From assembly GCF_959020145.1 (NCBI RefSeq), contig NZ_CAUEQY010000029.1, positions 1-15,328 of the forward strand: a stretch of DNA of 15,328 nt. The letters are read 5' to 3'. This stretch comes from an uncultured Bifidobacterium sp. (GTDB lineage: Bacteria; Actinomycetota; Actinomycetes; Actinomycetales; Bifidobacteriaceae). The position numbers and the translations under genes were made by a program. Shown here piece by piece: positions 7,643-13,027 of the stretch (position 1 is the first letter of the stretch; each line of letters opens with the position of its first letter). The notes below the pieces were generated by a model. The model saw only the letters and a list, made by a program, of their open reading frames with translations, was not told the DNA's origin and searched no databases.

Positions 7643-8096
7643 CAGGCATAAGGCGCGGCGCGCGACGCACGCCGACAGGATAGGTGCCGACAGAGCAAAC
7701 GGATTCCGCAGACTGCTCGGAATCCAAGAAAAACGCAGGCCACGGACGCATCGCGCGACGCATCGGGATGCGCGGAATCTCGCACACCGTGCACAGCGGA
7801 CGCGCCGCGAACCGCCGCCATACCAGCCCAAACCGCGGCCGAAACCGCTGGTGGATCCGCCGTCTCCCCCAATTCCATTGACGCCGCTGGTGGCGTGCAG
7901 TCCGGACACACCGCAGGACGTGCTATGGCATATCGCGGAATACGCGCCGCAACTGCGCAAATGGCTGGTCGCCAATCCTTCCGCAACACCGGCGATGTTG
8001 GACTATCTTGCGCAAGTCGGCGGGCCGGACGTGGCCCGCGCCCTGCAAATACTGCTGGAATCGTTGGAATCGTGCGGATCGCAAGCATGCAGCTGA
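7626..8096 (+). CDS. Leucine-rich-repeat-variant (LRV) domain protein with basic N-terminus
   Basis: This is a 156-residue cytosolic protein. Residues 1-63 are strongly basic (Arg/His-rich: KARR, EKRRPRTHR, RAQRTRR) and likely disordered. Residues 64-88 are a proline-rich linker (PPPYQPKPRPKP). Residues 89-148 form a compact helical domain of the LRV type seen in many bifidobacterial and actinobacterial proteins (DTPQDVLWHIAEYAPQLRKW, LVANPSATPAMLDYLAQ). I chose the ATG at 7626, which has GGAAGAA 9 nt upstream; the frame also extends to a TTG at 7599. It overlaps the end of the AbiEi-like gene by 17 nt in another frame, implying translational coupling. The basic tail suggests nucleic-acid contact, but this is inference. 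Function unknown. Confidence 0.65.
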   Translation: MSAAHSRHKARRATHADRIGADRANGFRRLLGIQEKRRPRTHRATHRDARNLAHRAQRTRREPPPYQPKPRPKPLVDPPSPPIPLTPLVACSPDTPQDVLWHIAEYAPQLRKWLVANPSATPAMLDYLAQVGGPDVARALQILLESLESCGSQACS

Positions 8097-8154
8097 CACT
8101 TGCGCGACGGGCAATCGCACGATAGGCAATCGCCGGACGGTAAATAATGTGGAC

Positions 8155-9219
8155 TTACTGCTTCATCGCAAGAACCGCATTGTAGACCTGCTTGCGATTA
8201 GCCAGCGAGCCGTCCGCAAGGGGATGCTCGGCAACGACCTGCGAAATCGCGTCTTTGATGCGCAGATTGTCTTCCTGCGCACGGTCGATCGACAGCACCG
8301 CCAAGTCTTCGACGCTCAACGATGCGGGGGCAGCAGCGTCAGCCTCCTCTTCGGAAGCGCCGGCAACGACCAACACCATTTCGCCGCGCGGCGGCTCGTC
8401 GATCACGCTCTGGCGAATCTGCGCGATGGTTCCGCGACGGATCTGCTCAAAATCCTTGGTAAGTTCACGGCAAAGCGCCATCTTGCGGTTCGGACCGAAC
8501 ACGTCAAGCAGGTCGGCCATGGAATCGTCGATGCGATGCAGGGTTTCGTAAAACACGATGGTGCGGCGTTCAGAACGCAGGGTACGCAGGTATTGCACGC
8601 GTTCGGAATGCTTGCGCGGCAGGAATCCTTCATAGCAGAAGCGGTCGGTGGGCAGTCCTGAAAGGCACAGCGCGTCCAGCACTGCGGACGGGCCGGGAGC
8701 GCAGGTGACGGGCAGACCACGTTCGATGGCGCGACGCACGATCGCGAGGCCCGGATCGTTGATGGTCGGCATGCCCGCGTCGGACACGACCAGCACGGTA
8801 GCGCCGGTTTCCACCTGATCGAGCAGACCGTCGGACTTGTCTCGCTCGTTGTGATCGTGGTAGGCCACCACGCGGCCGTTCACGTGCACGCCGAGACGGT
8901 TGGCGAGCGCGTAGAGACGGCGGGTGTCTTCGGCGGCCACGATGTCGGCGCGTTCCAGGAGCGCAATGAGGCGTGCGGAGGCGTCGGCCGTGTTGCCGAT
9001 CGGCGTGGCAGCCATCACCACCGTGCCTTGCGGAACGTCGGTTCCGCACACGAGGGCGTCAAGTCCCGTACCAGACTGTTCTGTTCCAGACTGTTCCGCC
9101 GCTGTCGGCGATTCTGCCATCTCCGCCGTATTCACCATTCCCGCAGTTCCCGTTACTTCTGCCGTATTCGCACTCAACTCATTCAGTTTCAAGTCCAACG
9201 TCTCATTCATGCGTTCCAT
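8155..9219 (-). CDS. rsmI: 16S rRNA (cytidine1402-2'-O)-methyltransferase
   Basis: This SAM-dependent tetrapyrrole-methylase-fold enzyme 2'-O-methylates C1402 of 16S rRNA in the ribosomal P site. In order: VVMAATPIGN (68-76), AEDTRR (96-101), VVSDAGMPTINDPG (144-157), CAPGPSAVLDAL (173-184) and YEGFLPRK (196-203), all family signatures, then the C-terminal helical part ending NRKQVYNAVLAMKQ. E. coli RsmI has 286 residues; this one has 354. The excess is an N-terminal extension of about 65 residues rich in Ala, Thr, Glu and Ser (MVNTAEMAESPTAAEQSGTE). The ATG at 9219 and the ATG at 9207 are both possible; GGATAGG fits the first at 8 nt. A 53-bp hairpin array occupies the upstream region on the same strand. 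Identification is secure. Confidence 0.93.
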   Translation of the reverse strand: MERMNETLDLKLNELSANTAEVTGTAGMVNTAEMAESPTAAEQSGTEQSGTGLDALVCGTDVPQGTVVMAATPIGNTADASARLIALLERADIVAAEDTRRLYALANRLGVHVNGRVVAYHDHNERDKSDGLLDQVETGATVLVVSDAGMPTINDPGLAIVRRAIERGLPVTCAPGPSAVLDALCLSGLPTDRFCYEGFLPRKHSERVQYLRTLRSERRTIVFYETLHRIDDSMADLLDVFGPNRKMALCRELTKDFEQIRRGTIAQIRQSVIDEPPRGEMVLVVAGASEEEADAAAPASLSVEDLAVLSIDRAQEDNLRIKDAISQVVAEHPLADGSLANRKQVYNAVLAMKQ

Positions 9220-9260
9220 GCCTTCAGCCTATCCAACGCAAAGGAAAACAGCCCTCCCCG

Positions 9261-9525
9261 CGTCCTAAACCCCCAATCGCTGGAACAATCCGGACACAAA
9301 ACAGACCCTCAGCGGGGTGATTCCCCCACCCACTGGAACAATCACCCCGCTTACAGCCCCAGTAACGTCCCAAAACATCCAGACATTGGAACAATTCGGA
9401 CGCCAACAGGCTTAAAAACGTCCTGATTCTTCCAGTGACTGGAAGAATCCGCCCGCCTACAAGACTAAAAGCGGGCAGATTCCTCCACCGACTGGAAGAA
9501 TCCGCCCGCAAACGCATGCTTACAC
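9261..9525 (-). repeat. Five-unit hairpin array with exact 53-bp period
   Basis: TGGAA(C/G)AAT cores start at 9281, 9334, 9387, 9440 and 9493, exactly 53 bp apart. Each core is the right arm of a hairpin whose left arm ends CCA, with a 5-nt loop. The linkers are also related (CTGTT-like on the minus strand). On the minus strand several plus-strand A-C mismatches become G-U pairs, so the rightmost unit forms a continuous 17-bp stem; this points to minus-strand RNA. Outer stems differ between units (GCGGGC, GCGGGG, CGTCC) yet mostly stay paired. The period is not a multiple of three, so it is not a peptide repeat. The array fills the gap between the GH26 remnant and rsmI. Function unknown; the rightmost unit looks like a terminator. 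Confidence 0.85.
9467..9509 (-). terminator. Terminator-like hairpin after the GH26 remnant (rightmost array unit)
   Basis: On the minus strand GCGGGC (9509-9504) to GCCCGC (9476-9471) closes a 17-bp stem with two G-U pairs and a 5-nt loop, followed by TTTT. It lies about 30 nt beyond the stop of the GH26 remnant. It has the form of an intrinsic terminator and is the best-paired member of the 53-bp array. Confidence 0.65.
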
Positions 9526-9538
9526 CGCGCACACGTAC

Positions 9539-9868
9539 TTACCTCGTGTACATACGTGGCAGCGAATCGGCCATGCGTATGAAGCTGTTGCGCGCGAAAG
9601 CGCTGAAATCGCGCGCATACGGCGATTCCGGCAGCGGAGTGCCATATGCGCCCGTGCCAGCAGCGCCCGAATCATTGCCCCAGACCGCCGGATATGCGCC
9701 GGTCACGGCATGCACGTCGGAATCCACATCGGGGGTAATCACCTTGCTGGTTTCGTTTTGATGACCGAACATGGAGAATTTTCCGGTCGCCGCACGCAAC
9801 GCTTCGAACAGCGCCCGCGATTGCCGATTCAGATTCCCATCAACCGATTGCGCAAGATTTTCCGCCAC
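9539..9868 (-). pseudogene. Truncated GH26 beta-mannanase N-terminal remnant
   Basis: This 109-residue frame reads like the start of a GH26 endo-1,4-beta-mannanase. GKFSMFGHQNETS (29-41) and DVDSDVHAVTGAYPAVWGNDSG (47-68) match the first barrel strands of that family (usual GHQ and VTG-YPAV-G-D signatures). Sequence continues to DFSAFARNSFIRMADSL and then stops. Full GH26 domains are about 300 residues, and both catalytic glutamates lie further on, so this product cannot be an active hydrolase. It keeps a good ribosome site (AAGGGAG, 8 nt from a GTG start), and there is no signal peptide. No continuation is visible downstream, where the 53-bp array begins 13 nt after the stop. I read it as a decayed gene. 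A short protein with another role is less likely. Confidence 0.65.
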
Positions 9869-10027
9869 GATTCACACTCCCTTGTATTTGCCGTATTCGC
9901 CTAGTCTTGCATTGCCCCAACCGCTCTCGCATTGCCTTACTGCTGTTTCCACGCTATCTTCCGCGCCATCGAAACACACTTTCGTACCGTCAACATGCGC
10001 GATTCGTGTTCAGCGGCCCCACTATTT

Positions 10028-10133
10028 GATTTGTTGACCTCACGATTCCGTTTTTCGCCGCCTTTTTTCAAATCGTGAGGTCACCAAATCAAAATCATGA
10101 GGCCCCCCAAAAAAAACCAAAATCGTGAGGTCA
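10028..10133. repeat. Cluster of GTGAGGTCA-type repeats with a long inverted pair
   Basis: TGACCTCACGATT (10035-10047) pairs perfectly with AATCGTGAGGTCA (10071-10083). Including the flanks, 19 of 20 positions pair (10028-10047 with 10071-10090). A second perfect copy of the right arm lies at 10121-10133 and a degenerate one (AATCATGAGG) at 10093-10102. The inner part has homopolymer runs (C6 then A8, 10103-10116). The core GTGA-GG-TCAC is nearly a palindrome. It may be an operator cluster or a small MITE-like element. Confidence 0.6.
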
Positions 10134-10159
10134 CAACGCCAAATCACAATGAGCGATAC

Positions 10160-10180
10160 GCGATATACCGGATATATCGC
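10160..10180. promoter_or_regulatory. Perfect inverted repeat in the dedA upstream region
   Basis: GCGATATA and TATATCGC form a perfect 8-bp inverted repeat around CCGGA. It lies about 230 nt upstream of dedA. It looks like a regulator site or a small hairpin; no function can be assigned. Confidence 0.35.
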
Positions 10181-10239
10181 ACACTCTAAAGCCAAACAGC
10201 CAAACGCCAAACACCACCAAACCAAAATCACCCACCACA

Positions 10240-10276
10240 GTTGGCACTTTGCGTCCGTTTGTGCAGATTTGCCAAC
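10240..10276 (+). repeat. Inverted repeat, possibly part of a dedA leader RNA
   Basis: GTTGGCA (10240-10246) pairs perfectly with TGCCAAC (10270-10276). A second possible stem, AGGCTG with CAGCCT, follows at about 10316-10361 and encloses TTGG/CCAA. Together they could form a structured leader upstream of dedA, but I recognise no known RNA family. Confidence 0.3.
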
Positions 10277-10412
10277 CGTCGGGCATTACTAGGCGCCGCA
10301 TTAGAGGGCCACTGGTAGGCTGACATTGGTTCCGCGAGGCCAACCCACACAAGGCAGCCTGAACCACTTAATTTTGGACGTTTAGATGTAAGGTACTCAC
10401 AGAGAGCATTTC

Positions 10413-11099
10413 ATGGGAATTATCAACTTCTTCATTAATCTGCTCAAGGATCCGCGCACGGCGATCGCCAGCTGGATCTCCATGGGCGTCGCCCCCACGC
10501 TTGGTTTCATCTTCCTGATTGTGTTCGTCGAAACCGGCGTCGTGTTCTTCCCGTTCCTGCCGGGCGACTCCCTGCTGTTCGCCGCCGGCTTCTTCGCCGC
10601 GCCCGACGCCCAGACCGGCGTTTCCGCACTACCGCTGTTCGCGCTGCTGCCCGTGGTCTGGTGCGCTCCAATCATCGGCGACCAGTGCAACTACTGGATC
10701 GGCCACTTCTTCGGCCGTCGCATCATCGAATCCGGCAGAGTCAAGGCTATGACCCCCGAACGCCTCGCCAAAACCGAAGGCATGATCGAAAAGTGGGGCC
10801 CGCTCGCCGTGTTCCTCGGCCGTTTCTTCCCGTTCATCCGCACGTTCATGCCGTTCATTTCCGGCATTTCCGGCATGCGTTGGAGCCGTTTCACCCCGTT
10901 CTCCGTGCTCGGCGGCCTGTGCTGGTCCACCCTGTTCACGCTGCTCGGCTACTTCTTCGGCGGCATTCCGGCCGTGCAGAAGCATTTCGAGCTGGTCATC
11001 ATTGCGATTCTCGTGCTGTCGCTGATTCCTACCTTCGTCGGCTTGCTCAAAGCAAAGTTCGGCAAAAAGAAGGCTGATACCGCGACCGCGGAAGCCTGA
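10413..11099 (+). CDS. DedA family inner-membrane protein
   Basis: This 228-residue polytopic membrane protein belongs to the DedA/VTT family, whose members support membrane homeostasis and are implicated in lipid-carrier flipping. Hydrophobic stretches lie at about 25-48, 53-63, 72-90, 130-152, 162-184 and 193-212. Glu40 (FVETGVVFFPFLPGDS) and Asp52 have the same 12-residue spacing as E39/D51 of E. coli YqjA. Arg137 and Arg143 (FLGRFFPFIRTF) match its R130/R136. The GISGMRWSRF and LGGLCWSTLFTLLGYFFG stretches are typical. The C-terminus is Lys-rich. The start ATG has AGAGAG 6 nt upstream. It stands alone, with a long non-coding region before it and a terminator after it. Family assignment is secure; the lipid handled is unknown. 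Confidence 0.93.
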   Translation: MGIINFFINLLKDPRTAIASWISMGVAPTLGFIFLIVFVETGVVFFPFLPGDSLLFAAGFFAAPDAQTGVSALPLFALLPVVWCAPIIGDQCNYWIGHFFGRRIIESGRVKAMTPERLAKTEGMIEKWGPLAVFLGRFFPFIRTFMPFISGISGMRWSRFTPFSVLGGLCWSTLFTLLGYFFGGIPAVQKHFELVIIAILVLSLIPTFVGLLKAKFGKKKADTATAEA

Positions 11100-11128
11100 T
11101 CTTACGTTTTCTCCTTTTCTTGCGATTG

Positions 11129-11163
11129 CGGTGTCTTTCGATTTTTCGGAAGGCACCGTTTTC
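11129..11163 (+). terminator. Intrinsic terminator of dedA
   Basis: A stem from CGGTG (11129-11133) through CTT and CG to CACCG (11154-11158), with two G-U pairs and an AT-rich loop, is followed by TTTTC. It lies 30 nt after the dedA stop. Confidence 0.8.
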
Positions 11164-11221
11164 GTATGCTTTCGCATGCTTTTCCTGCAAGGGATATTCC
11201 GCAACACGCGAATCTCGCAGA

Positions 11222-11250
11222 TTGCATTCGTACAGACTTCGTACTAGAAT
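11222..11250 (+). promoter_or_regulatory. Promoter of tRNA-Ala
   Basis: TTGCAT (11222-11227) and TAGAAT (11245-11250) are separated by exactly 17 nt, about 40 nt upstream of the tRNA 5' end. Both are close to the housekeeping sigma consensus. The core is flanked by TCTCGC and GCGAGA, an imperfectly spaced inverted pair. Confidence 0.75.
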
Positions 11251-11291
11251 CGCGAGAGTTGTCTTGCTTAGCGTGTTGCTAGACATGACTT

Positions 11292-11364
11292 GGGGCCGTA
11301 GCTCAGTTGGTAGAGCGCTTCGTTCGCATCGAAGAGGTCGCGGTTTCGACTACCGTCGGCTCCA
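11292..11364 (+). tRNA. tRNA-Ala (anticodon CGC)
   Basis: A complete 73-nt cloverleaf can be folded. The acceptor is GGGGCCG with CGGCTCC (one G-U pair), the D stem is GCTC/GAGC, and the anticodon stem CTTCG/CGAAG encloses TTCGCAT, giving anticodon CGC. The variable loop is AGGTC and the T arm is GCGGT-TTCGACT-ACCGT. The discriminator is A and CCA is not encoded. It decodes GCG alanine codons, which are frequent in these GC-rich genes. It has its own promoter and terminator and is a single-gene transcript. Confidence 0.96.
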
Positions 11365-11367
11365 CTA

Positions 11368-11408
11368 AGCCCGCTGCATTCATTCCACCGCAGCGGGCTT
11401 TTTCTTTT
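11368..11408 (+). terminator. Intrinsic terminator of tRNA-Ala
   Basis: AGCCCGCTGC (11368-11377) pairs perfectly with GCAGCGGGCT (11390-11399) around a 12-nt loop. TTTTTCTTTT follows. It starts 4 nt after the tRNA 3' end. Confidence 0.93.
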
Positions 11409-11457
11409 CCTAGCCACCAGACAAATCTGCCATACGTAAGCGAGATGGGGCGAAAAA

Positions 11458-12150
11458 TCAGGCCTGAGATACGCGCTGACGCACGAAAGCGTCGAGCGAG
11501 GCCGCGTCAATGCCCTCGTAGCCCTTGATCGAGGCGAACTGCGGGCCGTTGGAATTGTCGATCTGCATGAACCCGGTCTGGCCGATCGTCGTCGCGCCGG
11601 AGGCGACGGCCGAACGCAGGCCCGACATGGAATCCTCAATCGCAATGCAGTACTTCATATCTTCCGGAGCGATACCCAAGCGACGACCCGCCTCCAAATA
11701 CGGGGCCGGAGACGGCTTCTTCTCAACATCATCATCGCCGCACACGTAGCCCGCAAACGCGCCAGCCGGCGCTTGGGCAACCAGATTCTCCGCAAGATGA
11801 CGCGGCGACGTGGTGACCAGCATCGAAGGAACGCCAGCGTCACGCAGCGCGACAAGCACGTCTTCCACGCCTTCGATCCACGGAATGCGCTCGAATTCCT
11901 TTTGGGCGACGTAATCGATCATGCCCTGGCCGATCTCTTCAATCGACAGCTGGCAACCATGCTCCACCATGCGACGGGCCACATCCGGAACCGGCGTGCC
12001 CGAACCCTGCCAGGCGAGCTCCTCATCCCAATATCCGCCATGCGCGGCTGCGATTTTCATCTCACCCTCATGCCAATACGGTTCGGAATCGATCAGCGTG
12101 CCGTCCATATCCCAAAACACGGCCTTGATCATCAGGTTCGTCTCGGTCAT
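11458..12150 (-). CDS. HAD superfamily hydrolase (beta-phosphoglucomutase / phosphatase type)
   Basis: This 230-residue cytosolic HAD protein has all four family motifs. They are FWDMDGTLIDSE (nucleophile Asp14, acid Asp16), LVTTSP (Thr113), EKKPSPAPY (Lys144/145) and IEDSMSGLRSAVASG (Glu172-Asp173). The helical cap (about 22-95) places it in the subfamily of beta-phosphoglucomutase, sugar-phosphate phosphatases and phosphoglycolate phosphatase. The cap residue pattern does not let me choose the substrate. The start ATG at 12150 has GGAAGGA 5 nt upstream; Met7 is an alternative without a better site. It converges on tRNA-Ala from the other strand. I see no terminator of its own: the tRNA hairpin lacks a T tract in this direction. 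Confidence 0.9.
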   Translation of the reverse strand: MTETNLMIKAVFWDMDGTLIDSEPYWHEGEMKIAAAHGGYWDEELAWQGSGTPVPDVARRMVEHGCQLSIEEIGQGMIDYVAQKEFERIPWIEGVEDVLVALRDAGVPSMLVTTSPRHLAENLVAQAPAGAFAGYVCGDDDVEKKPSPAPYLEAGRRLGIAPEDMKYCIAIEDSMSGLRSAVASGATTIGQTGFMQIDNSNGPQFASIKGYEGIDAASLDAFVRQRVSQA

Positions 12151-12476
12151 GATGTTCCTTCCCTACGACCGTCGGACGCGGAGCACCGGATTTCCGGGCA
12201 GCGCCGTCCATCGCGACTTCCACTGCCATTTCAGCAGGGCGGCAAGACGGCAGCATTCGCGAGTCGCGGCAAAACGGCAGACAACAAACAGGCATACAAG
12301 CGAGGCAAACGAAAAGCGCCCGGACGGTCCTCCATCCGAGCGCTTCCCATATCGACGCAATACTTCGCGCCTACGTATTCGCAAAATCATCCGATTTTTT
12401 TCACGAATTATCGGCAACCCCCATCGCTATAATCCATGAAATTCGAAAATTTCACTTGTATCGGGAGATTTGAAAT
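12151..12476. other. Non-coding gap between the HAD and HTH genes
   Basis: This 326-bp stretch holds the HAD ribosome site, a minus-strand terminator at 12312-12345, and an AT-rich right end with a palindrome TGAAATT-CGAA-AATTTCA (12437-12454). A plus-strand TATAAT at 12428 has no matching -35 box and no gene after it. I see no convincing coding frame and no clear HAD promoter. Confidence 0.5.
12312..12345 (-). terminator. Intrinsic terminator of the small HTH gene
   Basis: On the minus strand AAGCGC-T-CGGA (12345-12335) pairs with TCCG-G-GCGCTT (12324-12314) through one T-G pair. It is followed by TTCG. It lies about 130 nt beyond the HTH stop and before the HAD gene, separating the two. 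Confidence 0.65.
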
Positions 12477-12764
12477 TCACTCTCCCTGATTTTCACTGTT
12501 TTCCACAGCGGTTTCCGCGGCCTTTTCCGCATTTTCCGCCTTCCAGCGAGCGATGCAACGTTCCACGCGCTTGTATCCGATGATCTTCGGATCAAGCCCG
12601 GCCTCGCGGAAAATCGCGGCAGGCGAGCCACCTTCGGCATACCTGCGCATGCAATCATCGCGAAACTCCTTGGAGTAACAAATACGATACTGGGTGACCG
12701 ATTCCACGGCATCCAGAGACCCGAGATACTTGCGGGTCTTAGCTGTGAACGCAACTCTTGGCAC
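12477..12764 (-). CDS. Small helix-turn-helix protein, IS3 OrfA-like orphan
   Basis: This 95-residue protein carries one recognisable domain at about 26-76: RICYSKEFRDDCMRRYAEGG, then SPAAIFREAGLDPKIIGYKRVERCIARWK. This matches the HTH domain seen in IS3/IS150-type OrfA proteins and in free-standing HTH proteins of Gram-positives. The C-terminus is an Ala/Glu-rich tail. The start is a GTG at 12764 with TAGGAG 6 nt upstream; a TAG in frame just before it excludes a longer protein. No OrfB integrase frame, terminal inverted repeats or target duplication is seen, so it is probably a domesticated or residual gene, not a working element. It lies downstream of hspR on the same strand but is separated by a terminator. 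Confidence 0.7.
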   Translation of the reverse strand: MPRVAFTAKTRKYLGSLDAVESVTQYRICYSKEFRDDCMRRYAEGGSPAAIFREAGLDPKIIGYKRVERCIARWKAENAEKAAETAVENSENQGE

Positions 12765-12798
12765 TGTACGCTCCTAACCTTTCCTGTTCTCGCCGCAT
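12739..12798 (-). CDS. Possible 19-residue leader ORF overlapping the HTH gene start
   Basis: On the minus strand GGAGGAGGGGG lies 6 nt upstream of an ATG at 12798 that opens a 19-codon frame (MRREQERLGAYSAKSCVHS), ending at TAA inside the HTH gene. The ribosome site is stronger than that of the HTH GTG. It may couple or modulate HTH translation, but it could be chance. Confidence 0.25.
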   Translation of the reverse strand: MRREQERLGAYSAKSCVHS

Positions 12799-12813
12799 AT
12801 CTTACCCCCTCCT

Positions 12814-12829
12814 CCATGATTATTCATGG
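12814..12829. promoter_or_regulatory. Palindrome upstream of the HTH gene
   Basis: CCATGA-TTAT-TCATGG is a perfect 6-bp inverted repeat about 50 nt upstream of the HTH start. Another, CGACGA-CA-TCGTCG, lies at 12916-12929. Both are possible binding sites in an otherwise gene-free stretch between hspR and the HTH gene. Confidence 0.3.
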
Positions 12830-12962
12830 GCAAAGAGAACCATCTTTCACCGAAGCACCTTGACGACCGGAAGAATGACAGTTAGAACGCGGATACTCAA
12901 CATTATTTCCCACAACGACGACATCGTCGCAGGAAGCAATGCATTTGGTAAAACTATATAAC

Positions 12963-12998
12963 AAAACAGGCACATCTGTTGCAAGATATGCCTGTTTT
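12963..12998. terminator. Terminator at the end of the grpE-dnaJ-hspR cluster
   Basis: AAAACAGGCA and TGCCTGTTTT form a perfect 10-bp inverted repeat around 16 nt. It lies 30 nt beyond the hspR stop. On the minus strand it is followed by GTTATATAG after the TTTT of the stem; on the plus strand by TTGAA and a run of nine T. It can serve both strands. Confidence 0.75.
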
Positions 12999-13027
12999 TG
13001 AATTTTTTTTTCAATGTTTTCTGAAAA

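Larger units (their letters stand above)
9869..10412. other. Non-coding 544-bp region upstream of dedA
   Basis: I see no convincing gene here; the open frames are short and have low-complexity or unrecognisable translations. The region holds a GTGAGGTCA repeat cluster (10028-10133), a palindrome at 10160-10180, three GCCAAAC copies (about 10192-10213), an inverted repeat at 10240-10276, and a possible longer hairpin (AGGCTG near 10316 with CAGCCT near 10356). No known riboswitch core was recognised. The dedA ribosome site AGAGAG sits at its right end. Confidence 0.5.

Noticed and set aside
9261..9525. CRISPR array
   Set aside because: The period is regular, but the conserved core is only about 12 nt, the flanks are related to each other and pair within units, and no cas gene is present.
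10131..10367. 78-codon minus-strand open frame
   Set aside because: No ribosome site or recognisable domain, and it covers repeats and palindromes.
12477..12764. Complete insertion sequence around the HTH gene
   Set aside because: No OrfB transposase, terminal inverted repeats or target duplication is visible within the flanks.
12452..12817. 121-codon minus-strand frame overlapping the HTH gene
   Set aside because: It is out of frame with the HTH domain. Its ATG lies within the purine-rich ribosome site, and the translation has no recognisable features.
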